Origin: Arthrobacter alkaliphilus
GTDB lineage: Bacteria > Actinomycetota > Actinomycetes > Actinomycetales > Micrococcaceae
Assembly (NCBI RefSeq): GCF_021483235.1
Contig: NZ_JAKEEC010000021.1
Coordinates: 8,058-64,486 of the forward strand
DNA length: 56,429 nucleotides
Direction: 5' to 3'
A program made the translations under genes and the position numbers. The notes beneath the pieces were generated by a model. It did no database searches. It saw only the letters and a program-made list of their open reading frames with translations, and was not told the origin of the DNA. Shown here piece by piece: positions 36,611 to 44,737 of the stretch (its first letter is position 1; each line of letters opens with the position of its first letter).

Positions 36611-37107
36611 TCCCGCGAAGCGTGAGTGGACAGTGCGGCCAGAAGTTCTTCGGGGCGGCGCGTGGACGTCAACCAGTAGGGTGTGCGGTCCGCCGGGTCG
36701 GTGATTTCGATGCGCACCACGGGATCTATCCAGCCGCGGAGGCACAGGTAGGCCAGTCCATGGAGGCGGGTTCCGCGCTCCGCGGTGGCTTCGTCCTTGC
36801 GGTAGGCGGTGACGGCGCCGACAAACTCGCGCTGGATAGTGGCGCGTCCCACTTGGACCGTGTCCCCGTCCACCACGATCGCAGGAGTGGACAACACCAG
36901 CATGGTGGTCATGATCGCAAAGAGGACCAGTGCGGCGATGATCCCCGCGGTGATGCTGATCGGCGCCAACACCAGGATGCCCGCGGCGGACAAGCCGACC
37001 ACCACAATCCAGATCCACGGGGAGGGCCAGAGCTTTTCCGTAAACAGGACGCCCGTTCCACTTGAGGAATGGTGCGGCGAGGGTGCGGAAGCAGTCGATT
37101 CAGGCAT
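36607..37107 (-). CDS. DUF3093 membrane protein
   Basis: 166 aa with two membrane helices (about 32-50 and 52-74) followed by a soluble domain ([36 protein letters not shown]). The family is confined to actinobacteria and normally found between dut and the DUF4193 gene, as here. Function is unknown. It is divergent from dut, with 118 bp between the starts. Confidence 0.85.
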   Translation of the reverse strand: MPESTASAPSPHHSSSGTGVLFTEKLWPSPWIWIVVVGLSAAGILVLAPISITAGIIAALVLFAIMTTMLVLSTPAIVVDGDTVQVGRATIQREFVGAVTAYRKDEATAERGTRLHGLAYLCLRGWIDPVVRIEITDPADRTPYWLTSTRRPEELLAALSTHASRD

Positions 37108-37211
37108 GCCTCCAGCTTATCGGCACTGCGGGCGGGGGATTGCCGCCCCGTGCCGCCCCCCTGCCGCGCGCCAGGCGTTCGGCCGCAACCGGCGGAGCAC
37201 TCCCCGGGCGA

Positions 37212-37217
37212 TAGAAT
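37212..37217 (+). promoter_or_regulatory. -10 element of a leaderless dut transcript
   Basis: TAGAAT, five of six to consensus, ends 8 nt before the dut GTG. No Shine-Dalgarno sequence is present between it and the start, so dut is probably translated from a leaderless mRNA. Confidence 0.6.
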
Positions 37218-37225
37218 GTGTGACT

Positions 37226-37738
37226 GTGAGCCACGAGACAGCAATAGCCAGCCCAGCAGACGCCGCCACCGAATACGGTGCGCCGACCCTTCAGGTCCAA
37301 CTGAAAATGCTCGACGCCGGCCTGGAAGCGCCGTCGTACGCCCACCCCGGCGACGCCGGCGCGGACCTGCGGGCCCGCTCGGACGTTTCGCTAGCGCCGG
37401 GAGAGCGGAAGCTCGTTCCCACGGGCGTCTCCATTGCCCTGCCCAACGGCTTTGTCGCGCTGATTCATCCCCGGTCGGGGCTGGCAACCAAGCATGGACT
37501 GACTGTGGTCAACGCTCCCGGGACCGTTGACGCCGGCTACCGAGGTGAAATTTCCGTGACGCTTTTGAATACGGACCAAAACCAGGCAATCGAACTCAAG
37601 CGCGGCGATAGAATTGCTCAAATGGTGATCCAGCGCGTCGAGTATGCGCAGTTCGTATCCGTGGAGGAATTGTCCGACACCTCGCGCGGCACCGGCGGCT
37701 TTGGATCCACCGGAGGCTTCGCGCCGGCCGTGGGCTAG
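37226..37738 (+). CDS. dut: dUTP diphosphatase
   Basis: 170 aa from the GTG at 37226. A homotrimeric enzyme that hydrolyses dUTP to dUMP, keeping uracil out of DNA and supplying thymidylate synthesis. All five motifs are visible: [42 protein letters not shown] and [11 protein letters not shown]. The residues before [10 protein letters not shown] form a short variable extension. The upstream in-frame extension runs through the DUF3093 promoter and is not real. Confidence 0.96.
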   Translation: MSHETAIASPADAATEYGAPTLQVQLKMLDAGLEAPSYAHPGDAGADLRARSDVSLAPGERKLVPTGVSIALPNGFVALIHPRSGLATKHGLTVVNAPGTVDAGYRGEISVTLLNTDQNQAIELKRGDRIAQMVIQRVEYAQFVSVEELSDTSRGTGGFGSTGGFAPAVG

Positions 37739-37849
37739 CAACGACGCTCGACAATCGGCGCCGCGTGGAGCTGATTGCCATGCTGCCCGCGAGTTGACGG
37801 GCAGTCTGCGGTTTACTGGGGGATGGACCACTACTAAGGAGACAACCCG

Positions 37850-38599
37850 ATGCTTTTTGGGCGCGGAAAGAAGTCCAAGGCTGAACAGCCGAAAGACAGC
37901 GGTACTGAGAAGGCCAATGACGCGACGCCGCAGCAGGACTCCGGCGCGGTAGCCGGTGGGGCTGCGAAGGGCGACTTCCGGCTGTCCAAGGGGCCATTCG
38001 ATGCCAGTGAAATTGAGAGCCAGGATGGATACGTGGATCTTGGCGCCTTGCTGATCGAGCCTTCCGAGGGCCTTCAACTGCGCCTCGAAGTAGAAGAAGC
38101 AACCCAGCGGGTTGTGGCGGTCACCATGGACCTCGATGGCTCGAGCCTCCAGCTCCAGGCTTTTGCGGCTCCGCGTTCCGAAGGGCTGTGGGATGAGATC
38201 CGCGAACAGATCGGCCAGTCCGTAGCCAGTCAGGGAGGCGAAGTGGAAGAGGTCCCCGGCACCTTCGGCACCGAACTCATCGCCAAGCTTCCTACCGAAT
38301 CGGCCGACGGCGGACGCGGCTTCCGGGCCGCCCGGTTCATGGGCGTCGACGGGCCCCGTTGGTTCCTTCGCGGCGTCATCGGCGGCAACGCGGCCCTGGA
38401 CAGGCAAGCGGCCGAAGGGCTGGAAAACCTCTTCCGCAAGGTTGTGGTCATTCGCGGCGACAACCCCATGCCGCCCCGTGAACTGCTTCAGTTGAAGCTT
38501 CCCAAGGACGCCGTGGCATCCGGCCAGCAGGGCGCTCCCCAGGAGGCACCGGAGCTCCAGCGCCCGGAACGCGGCCCGGAGATCACGCAGATTGGCTGA
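37850..38599 (+). CDS. DUF3710 family protein
   Basis: 249 aa soluble protein. A charged, probably disordered N-terminus (MLFGRGKKSKAEQ) is followed by the conserved core (GPFDASEIESQDGYVDLGALLI; RFMGVDGPRWFLRGVI). Actinobacterial family without known function, normally between dut and the OB-fold gene. AAGGAG lies 8 nt before the ATG. The next gene's TTG start lies inside its last codons. Confidence 0.87.
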   Translation: MLFGRGKKSKAEQPKDSGTEKANDATPQQDSGAVAGGAAKGDFRLSKGPFDASEIESQDGYVDLGALLIEPSEGLQLRLEVEEATQRVVAVTMDLDGSSLQLQAFAAPRSEGLWDEIREQIGQSVASQGGEVEEVPGTFGTELIAKLPTESADGGRGFRAARFMGVDGPRWFLRGVIGGNAALDRQAAEGLENLFRKVVVIRGDNPMPPRELLQLKLPKDAVASGQQGAPQEAPELQRPERGPEITQIG

Positions 38600-38945
38600 C
38601 AAAACGGCGAGTGCCGCTGCCGACCACGGCGGCCCGGCGTCCCTTACCCTCACCCGGCTTCCGCTCCGGGGAAGGGTCGACTGGACCGGTTTCATCGAGT
38701 CGGTGACCTACCAGCCCGCCAGCGAACAAGCGCACTTCTCGGCGATCGTCGTTGACCGGATTGCGCACAGGGGCGACACGGTTCCGTTGACCCGGTTGCG
38801 CGTCATCTGGCTCGGGCGCAGCAAAGTGCCCGGTATAGAACCCGGGACTGTCCTGCGGCTCGAGGGCATGGTCATGCTGCGGGACGGGATGCCCACCATG
38901 TTCAATCCGCGCTATGAAATCCTCTCCCGGCAGGAGCACCAATGA
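38592..38945 (+). CDS. OB-fold nucleic-acid-binding-like protein
   Basis: 117 aa, TTG start overlapping the DUF3710 gene by 8 nt. RGRVDWTGFIESVTYQPASEQAHFSAIVVD and PGTVLRLEGMVMLRDGMPTMFNPRYEI fit the small OB-fold family seen at this locus across actinobacteria. Ligand is unknown. It overlaps the next gene through ATGA, so the three genes from 37850 are translationally coupled. Confidence 0.82.
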   Translation: MADKTASAAADHGGPASLTLTRLPLRGRVDWTGFIESVTYQPASEQAHFSAIVVDRIAHRGDTVPLTRLRVIWLGRSKVPGIEPGTVLRLEGMVMLRDGMPTMFNPRYEILSRQEHQ

Positions 38946-39736
38946 CCGTCGCCAACGGACCCGGTCCCCACGAGAACCCCGCGCAGGACCAGCCCGGACA
39001 AGCCGGCGGTTCCGCGCAGGGCGCCCAAGGGCCAAGCATTGCGGACATCGCCGCAGGCTACGCGGAGAAGGCCGGGCTCCAACGCAACAGCCACGGGCAC
39101 GTTGACATCCTCAAATCGGCCGGAGGTGTCCAGGGCATAGCCGAGAGCATCGTGCCCGGCCTCGTGTTCCTGATCGCCTTCATGGTCACCCGCGACCTTC
39201 CGGCGTCGCTCATTGCCTCCCTCGCGGCGGCAGCCGTCTTCACCGTGGTCCGGCTTGTGCAACGGCGCCCCCTGACCCAGGCGCTTGCCGGTATTGCCGG
39301 CGTCGCGATCTCGGCCTGGCTCGCGAACACCACGGGCAAGGCCGAGGACTTCTACGTCCTGGGCTTCTACACGAACATCGCCTACATCGCGGGAATGGTG
39401 CTGTCGATCGTGCTGAAGTGGCCGATCGCGGGCCTGCTGTTCGGCTTCGTCCGCAACGAGGGCCTCGACTGGCGGAAGAATCCCGAGCGCTTGCGGGCAT
39501 ATGCCATCGGCACGTGGGTGGTCATTGCCGTGCTGGCGCTACGGCTTGTGGTCCAGGTGCCCTTGTATTTCATGGGTGAACCCGGCCTTGCCGCGCTCGC
39601 TACCATGAGGCTGATCATGGGCGCGCCGCTTTACATCCTGGGTCTCTGGATTGCCTGGCTCCTGACCCGGCCGGTGGTGCCGGGCCAGAAGCCTGGTGAT
39701 GATCGTCAGCCGTCGAAGCCGTCGTCGTCGGACTGA
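38942..39736 (+). CDS. DUF3159 membrane protein
   Basis: 264 aa. A Pro/Gln-rich N-terminal tail of about 55 residues is followed by six predicted membrane helices from GIAESIVPGLVFLIAFMVT onward. The family is actinobacterial and uncharacterised; genomic neighbours (OB-fold protein upstream, TrkA proteins downstream) are constant. It begins at ATGA with the preceding stop. The last 31 bp overlap the convergent RCK gene. Confidence 0.85.
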   Translation: MTVANGPGPHENPAQDQPGQAGGSAQGAQGPSIADIAAGYAEKAGLQRNSHGHVDILKSAGGVQGIAESIVPGLVFLIAFMVTRDLPASLIASLAAAAVFTVVRLVQRRPLTQALAGIAGVAISAWLANTTGKAEDFYVLGFYTNIAYIAGMVLSIVLKWPIAGLLFGFVRNEGLDWRKNPERLRAYAIGTWVVIAVLALRLVVQVPLYFMGEPGLAALATMRLIMGAPLYILGLWIAWLLTRPVVPGQKPGDDRQPSKPSSSD

Positions 39737-40437
39737 TCCGCGAACCCTTCTTCGACGTCAACTGAGCCGTGGTCCGCGGCGGACGGGGAAAGCAGCGCCC
39801 TGAGGCCGTCCTCTGCGGCGATGGTCGTGACGAAGAACAGTTCGTCGCCGCCATCGATCACGTCGTCGCGGCTCGGAGTGATGGGCGCGTGGTCCCGGAG
39901 GATGGCCACGAGGGTGGCGTCTTCGGGCCATTCGATGCCGCCCACGGTGCTGCCAATGATGTGCGAGTCGTGCGGAACGGTGAACTCCACGAGCGAGGAA
40001 ACGCCCGTCTGCAAAGTCAGCAAGCGGACCAGGTCACCGATTTCCACGGCTTCCTCCACGAGCGCAGTCATGAGCTGGGGAGTGTTGACGGCGACGTCGA
40101 CGCCCCAGGAATCGTTGAACATCCAGTCGTTCTTGGGGTTGTTGACCCGGCCCACCGTGCGGCCCACCCCGAATTCGGTCTTGGCCAGCAACGAGACCAC
40201 GAGGTTCACTTTGTCGTCGCCGGTCGCGGACACCACGACGTCGGCCCCTTCCAGCTTCGCGTCCTGCAGCGTGCTCAATTCGCAGGCATCGCCCACGAGC
40301 CAACGGGCGCCGCGGAGGCCGCTGCGCCCGATGACCTCCGGTTTGAGGTCGATCAGCATGATCTCGTGTTTATGGGCGAGCAATTCCCGCGCGATCGATG
40401 AACCGACGCTGCCGGCGCCGACAATAACGACTTTCAC
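39706..40437 (-). CDS. TrkA/CeoC-like RCK protein, potassium uptake regulation
   Basis: 243 aa. N-terminal Rossmann RCK domain (MKVVIVGAGSVGSSIARELL) binds NAD(H) or ATP; the C-terminal TrkA_C/RCK_C domain lies about 135-215. Acidic tail. Such proteins gate potassium channels or transporters. The ATG overlaps the stop of the partner gene by 4 nt (ATGA), as in the mycobacterial ceoB-ceoC pair. Probably acts on the KimA-like permease encoded divergently. Confidence 0.88.
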   Translation of the reverse strand: MKVVIVGAGSVGSSIARELLAHKHEIMLIDLKPEVIGRSGLRGARWLVGDACELSTLQDAKLEGADVVVSATGDDKVNLVVSLLAKTEFGVGRTVGRVNNPKNDWMFNDSWGVDVAVNTPQLMTALVEEAVEIGDLVRLLTLQTGVSSLVEFTVPHDSHIIGSTVGGIEWPEDATLVAILRDHAPITPSRDDVIDGGDELFFVTTIAAEDGLRALLSPSAADHGSVDVEEGFADQSDDDGFDG

Positions 40438-41108
40438 TCAGACTCCTTGGCAGGTGCGCTGGAAAGGATGCGCGCCACCTCGGCGCTGCGGTCCAGGTTC
40501 AACATGGCATGCACGGTATCGCCCTCCTGGTACGCCGTTCCGGCCTGGGGGAGGACACCCTCTCCGAAGCGGGTAAGGAACGCGACACGGATTCCGGCTG
40601 CTGCTTCGATGGCAGTCAACGGGTGCCCGATCCAGCCCTGGTCAAGGTCGACTTCGGAGAGAACCAACCGGCCCGAGGGTTCGCGGTAATCGCCCGCCAA
40701 GTGCTGTTCGGGCAGGATCCGCCGCAGGACCTGGTCGGCGCTCCAGCGCACGGCGGCTACCGTGGGGATGCCCAGGCGTTGGTAGATTTCAGCGCGGCCG
40801 GGATCGTAGATGCGGGCAACAACATGCGAAACATGAAAAGTCTCACGGGCCACCCGCGTGGCGAGGATATTGGAGTTGTCACCGCTGGAGACGGCTGCGA
40901 AGGCGTACGCTTCCTCGCAACCTGCCTGCTTGAGGGTGTCCCGGTCAAAGCCGACGCCGGTGACTTTCCTGCCGGTGAATCCGCTGCGCAAGCGGCGGAA
41001 GGCACGGTCGTCCTGGTCGATGATTGCCACCGAATGGCCGGCGTCCTCCAAGGTGTGCGCCAACGTTGCGCCGACTCGTCCGCAACCCATGATCACAAAG
41101 TGAGCCAC
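40434..41108 (-). CDS. TrkA/CeoB-like RCK protein, potassium uptake regulation
   Basis: 224 aa from the GTG at 41108, chosen because GAAGGAG precedes it by 5 nt and the protein then begins with AHFVIMGCGRVGATLAHTLE, the RCK nucleotide-binding fold; the ATG at 41132 would put the ribosome-binding site inside the gene. RCK_C follows at about 135-215. It is first in the two-gene unit, co-translated with the second RCK gene, and divergent from the permease. Confidence 0.88.
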   Translation of the reverse strand: MAHFVIMGCGRVGATLAHTLEDAGHSVAIIDQDDRAFRRLRSGFTGRKVTGVGFDRDTLKQAGCEEAYAFAAVSSGDNSNILATRVARETFHVSHVVARIYDPGRAEIYQRLGIPTVAAVRWSADQVLRRILPEQHLAGDYREPSGRLVLSEVDLDQGWIGHPLTAIEAAAGIRVAFLTRFGEGVLPQAGTAYQEGDTVHAMLNLDRSAEVARILSSAPAKESE

Positions 41109-41179
41109 GGTTTCTCCTTCACTCTTATGCATGCCGCTCGGTAAGACTCTACCGGGGCGAGTCGCGGAAGCCAGTCCGC

Positions 41180-41198
41180 GTCATGACGCCGTCATGAC
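41180..41198. promoter_or_regulatory. Pair of 8-bp palindromes GTCATGAC, 11 bp apart
   Basis: Two perfect copies at 41180-41187 and 41191-41198, one helical turn apart, in the 120-bp gap between the RCK genes and the permease. This is a plausible regulator site, upstream of the permease -10 and also close to the RCK promoter. Confidence 0.4.
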
Positions 41199-41216
41199 AT
41201 CGCGTTCGATTCAGAG

Positions 41217-41222
41217 TAGCTT
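41217..41222 (+). promoter_or_regulatory. -10 candidate of the KimA-like gene
   Basis: TAGCTT (TAnnnT) ends 6 nt before the GTG at 41229, the leaderless spacing also seen before the MFS and Pat-like genes. Confidence 0.35.
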
Positions 41223-41228
41223 TGCGGA

Positions 41229-43202
41229 GTGCTGACAATTCTCAACGCTGCGAAGCGGGTGGTGGTGGGGCGGCCGTTCCGGAACGACCGCCTGGCCCAC
41301 ACCCTGCTTCCCAAGCGCATCGCGCTGCCGATTTTCGCGTCGGACGCCCTGTCCTCCGTGGCGTACGCCCCTGACGAGATCCTGTTGACGCTGGCCCTCG
41401 CGGGCGTAAGTGCGGTGGCTATTTCGCCGCTCGTCGGCCTCGCGGTCATGGTGGTCTTGCTCACGGTTGTTGCCTCGTACCGGCAGAACGTCCACGCCTA
41501 CCCTTCCGGCGGGGGCGACTACGAAATCGCCAACGCCAACCTGGGGAAGTTCGCGGGCCTGACCGTGGCTGCCGCACTGTTGGTGGACTACGTCCTCACC
41601 GTTGCGGTGTCGATGTCCTCGGCTGCGGCGTACCTGACCACGGCGATCCCGTCGCTGCATGGGCAGCAGGCGCTCATTGCCACAATCGGCGTCGTTGTCC
41701 TGGCGCTCGTGAACCTGCGTGGAATCAAGGAAGCGGGCAGTGTCTTCGCGGTTCCCACCTACATCTTCATGGTCTCCATCCTGGGCATGACCGCAGTCGG
41801 TATCTTCCAGGCTGCCACCGGACAACTCGGGCAGGCTCCCTCGGCAGCCTTCACCATCGTCCCGCAAGAGGGATTCGACCAGGGACTCGTGGGCCTTGCA
41901 GGCGCGTTCCTGCTCCTGCGGGCCTTCTCCTCGGGAGCGGCCGCCCTGACCGGTGTAGAGGCCATCAGCAACGGTGTGCCGAACTTCAAGAAGCCAAAGA
42001 GCAAGAACGCCGCAACAACGCTTTTGATGCTCGGAGTCATCGCCTCGGCCATGCTCGCGGGCATCATCTACCTTGCCAACGCCACCAAGGTCCACATCGT
42101 GATGGATCCGGCGAAGGAATTCCTCCTGAACGGCCAGCCGCTCCCGGAGGACTACATCCAGAACCCGGCCATCAGCCAGATCGCACAGACGATCTTCGGC
42201 GCCGGATCCTTGCCGTTCTACATTGTTGTCGCCGCGACAGGCGTCATCCTCGTCTTCGCCTCCAACACCGCGTTCAACGGATTCCCTGTCCTGGGATCCA
42301 TCCTCGCCCAGGACGGCTACCTTCCCCGCCAGCTGCGGACCCGCGGAGACCGCCTGGCCTTCAGCAACGGCGTCCTCGCCCTCGCTGCCGGGGCCTTGGT
42401 CCTCATCATTTCCTTCAATGCCGATGTCACCAAGCTCATCCAGTTGTACATCGTGGGCGTCTTCATTTCCTTCACGATGAGCCAGCTCGGCATGGTGCGC
42501 CACTGGGGCCGGGAACTCAAGCTTGTCCAGGACAATGCCGTCCGCCTCAGGATCGTGAAGTCCCGCACCATCAACATGCTCGGGTTCGCCATGACGGCGC
42601 TGGTCCTGACCATCGTGCTGATCACCAAGTTCGAGCAGGGCGCCTGGATCGCACTCCTGGCGATGTTCGTCCTGTTCCTCATTATGTGGAGCATCCGCGC
42701 CCACTACGACAACGTGGCCAAGGAACTGGCTGTTGACGAGGATTCCTCACCCCGTGCATTGCCCACCCGGGTCCATGCCGTGCTCCTGGTATCCCACGTC
42801 CGCAAACCGGTGCTCCGCGCCCTCGCCTACGCGAGGGCGTCGAGGCCATCGCGGTTGGACGCCATCATCGTCGACATCGACCATGAGGAAACCGCGCACA
42901 CCGTCGAAGCCTGGGAAAAGCTGGACATCCCCGTCCCGTTGACCGTTTTGGCGAGTCCCTATCGCGAAACCGTCACGCCCATCCTGGACTACATCAAGAA
43001 CATGCGCCGCGATTCCCCGCGGGACCTGATCGTCGTCTACATCCCGGAATACGTCGTGGGTAAGTGGTGGGAACAGCTCGTCCACAACCAGACGGCCTTG
43101 CGCATCAAGGCCCGGCTCCACTTTGAGCCAGGCGTCATGGTGGCCAGTGTTCCATGGCAATTGAAGTCCTCCGAAGAAGCAAAGGCACTGCAGGATACCT
43201 GA
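41229..43202 (+). CDS. KimA-like potassium/proton symporter (APC superfamily)
   Basis: 657 aa, about 12 membrane helices then a 170-residue cytoplasmic domain. It aligns along its length with Bacillus KimA as I remember it. The potassium-site residues reported for KimA appear conserved: D39 and Y46 in ASDALSSVAY, Y121, T124 and S128 in VDYVLTVAVS, T241 in ALTGVEAISN, and Y in LYIVGVFISF. Generic annotation would be amino acid permease; the two divergent RCK genes favour potassium. The C-terminal domain (RVHAVLLVSHVRKPVLRAL) resembles the cytosolic dimerisation domain of KimA. The stop overlaps the next ATG by 1 nt. Confidence 0.8.
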   Translation: MLTILNAAKRVVVGRPFRNDRLAHTLLPKRIALPIFASDALSSVAYAPDEILLTLALAGVSAVAISPLVGLAVMVVLLTVVASYRQNVHAYPSGGGDYEIANANLGKFAGLTVAAALLVDYVLTVAVSMSSAAAYLTTAIPSLHGQQALIATIGVVVLALVNLRGIKEAGSVFAVPTYIFMVSILGMTAVGIFQAATGQLGQAPSAAFTIVPQEGFDQGLVGLAGAFLLLRAFSSGAAALTGVEAISNGVPNFKKPKSKNAATTLLMLGVIASAMLAGIIYLANATKVHIVMDPAKEFLLNGQPLPEDYIQNPAISQIAQTIFGAGSLPFYIVVAATGVILVFASNTAFNGFPVLGSILAQDGYLPRQLRTRGDRLAFSNGVLALAAGALVLIISFNADVTKLIQLYIVGVFISFTMSQLGMVRHWGRELKLVQDNAVRLRIVKSRTINMLGFAMTALVLTIVLITKFEQGAWIALLAMFVLFLIMWSIRAHYDNVAKELAVDEDSSPRALPTRVHAVLLVSHVRKPVLRALAYARASRPSRLDAIIVDIDHEETAHTVEAWEKLDIPVPLTVLASPYRETVTPILDYIKNMRRDSPRDLIVVYIPEYVVGKWWEQLVHNQTALRIKARLHFEPGVMVASVPWQLKSSEEAKALQDT

Positions 43203-44599
43203 TGACCCGCCCCAGCAACACCGAATCCAGCACGCCCACGGCACAGGACGGAGCTGCCACGGAGCTGGTGGTGGACGTCGGCCCCATCGCCCATGGCGGC
43301 CACTTCGTCGCACGCCACGAAGGCCGCGTCATCTTTGTCCGGCACGGCATCCCGGGAGAGAAAGTCCGGGTCCGGCTGACCGACGCAGGAGAATCTTCCC
43401 GTTTCTGGCGTGCCGATGTCGTCGAGGTCCTCGAGGCCTCAGACGACCGGACCCGCCATTTCTGGCCGCTCGCCGACTCACCGGCAGCCTGGCGGAAAGG
43501 CGGTCCGCCCGTGGGCGGCGCGGAACTCGGGCACATCACGCTCGAACGGCAACGGCTGCTCAAATCCGAGGTCCTCGCGGAGCAGCTGAAGCGGCTCGCC
43601 GGCGTCGAACTCACTGTCGAAGTGGAACCGGCAGCGGCCGGCCACCACGGTTCGCCCGACGGCACCGGGTCCCACCAGGAGTCGGGACTCGGCTGGCGGA
43701 CCCGTGCCAGCTTCGCCGTCACCCCCGGCGGCCGGCTGGGGATGCATGCCCACCGCTCCGACGTCGTGATCCCGGTCCACGAGATGCCCCTGGCGCTGCC
43801 GGCCATCAACGAGTTGCGGCTGTGGGACGTCGATCTGCGGGGAGTCTCCCGTGTGGAAGTCGCTGCGCCCGCCAACGGATCGCGTCCGCTCGTCCTTCTT
43901 GCCCCCGACGAAGGCACCGACGCCGGGCGCCTCAACCGGATCCTGGGCCAGCTCCCGCAGGAAGTCTCAGTGGCAAGCTTCGACCCCGTGGGCGGAGACG
44001 TCCTGCAGCTGCGCGGCAGGACGTGGGTCCAGGAATCGGCCGCCGGCCACGACTACCGGGTGACGGGTGAAGGGTTCTGGCAGATCCACAAGGATGCACC
44101 CGGGACCCTGGTCGGTGCGGTGACGGAGTTCCTGCACGACGGCGGCTACCTCCTTCCGGGATCGGCCGTCGCCGATCTTTACGCGGGCGCCGGATTGTTT
44201 ACGGCGCCGTTGGCGGACGCGGTGGGCATCACCGGCTCGGTGCTGTCCGTCGAAGGGGCGCCCGGGACCAGCCGCGATGCCCGCAAGAACCTGCATGGGG
44301 AGAGCCAGGTGGAAATCATCCAGGGCAGGGTGGAACGTGTCCTCCGGCAGCGTCCCAGAAGCTTCGACGCCTTGGTGATCGACCCCCCTCGGGCGGGCGC
44401 CGGCAAGGCCGTGGTCAAGCAGCTCATGGAGTCTGGGCCGCGCGCCATCGCCTATGTGTCATGTGATCCGGCCTCCTTCGCCCGTGACCTGGGGTACTTC
44501 AGGAACGGCGGATGGCGCCTTGAAGGCCTCCGGGCTTTCGACTTGTATCCGCACACGCACCACCTCGAGACCGTCGCGTTGCTGGTGCCCGCGGCATAG
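43202..44599 (+). CDS. TRAM-domain class I SAM-dependent RNA methyltransferase (TrmA/RlmD-like)
   Basis: 465 aa from the ATG at 43202 (TGATG with the upstream gene). The N-terminal TRAM domain (ELVVDVGPIAHGGHFVARHEGRVIFVRHGIPGEKV) binds RNA. The C-terminal methyltransferase shows VADLYAGAGLFTAPLA, DALVIDPPRAGAGK and the catalytic cysteine in VSCDPASFARDL. It forms 5-methyluridine in tRNA or rRNA in known relatives. The cluster-binding cysteines of RlmD-type enzymes are not seen, so the target is uncertain. The same permease-TRAM order occurs in other actinobacteria. Confidence 0.87.
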   Translation: MTRPSNTESSTPTAQDGAATELVVDVGPIAHGGHFVARHEGRVIFVRHGIPGEKVRVRLTDAGESSRFWRADVVEVLEASDDRTRHFWPLADSPAAWRKGGPPVGGAELGHITLERQRLLKSEVLAEQLKRLAGVELTVEVEPAAAGHHGSPDGTGSHQESGLGWRTRASFAVTPGGRLGMHAHRSDVVIPVHEMPLALPAINELRLWDVDLRGVSRVEVAAPANGSRPLVLLAPDEGTDAGRLNRILGQLPQEVSVASFDPVGGDVLQLRGRTWVQESAAGHDYRVTGEGFWQIHKDAPGTLVGAVTEFLHDGGYLLPGSAVADLYAGAGLFTAPLADAVGITGSVLSVEGAPGTSRDARKNLHGESQVEIIQGRVERVLRQRPRSFDALVIDPPRAGAGKAVVKQLMESGPRAIAYVSCDPASFARDLGYFRNGGWRLEGLRAFDLYPHTHHLETVALLVPAA

Positions 44600-44666
44600 C
44601 CGCTACTACGATGGGGGAGAAGTCCCGCGTCGCGCTTCATTCTCCACCGGCCGGCAGTCGCTCAGA

Positions 44667-44680
44667 TTAGGTTTACCTAA
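44667..44680. promoter_or_regulatory. 14-bp palindrome upstream of acnA, IdeR/DtxR-like
   Basis: TTAGGT-TT-ACCTAA, perfect 6-bp arms, 57 nt before the acnA ATG. It contains the TTAGGTT half-site of the IdeR/DtxR consensus but with shorter spacing. Iron control of an Fe-S aconitase would make sense, yet the match to the full 19-bp box is only about 12 bases. Confidence 0.4.
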
Positions 44681-44737
44681 CTAGCTAGCGGTCAACCGCG
44701 CGACAAAGATGAAAGCTGTTGCGAGAGGAGTCCTGCC

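Noticed and set aside
41109..41228. ydaO-type cyclic di-AMP riboswitch before the KimA-like gene
   Set aside because: The region is only 120 bp, the transcript is probably leaderless, and the conserved riboswitch core is not seen.
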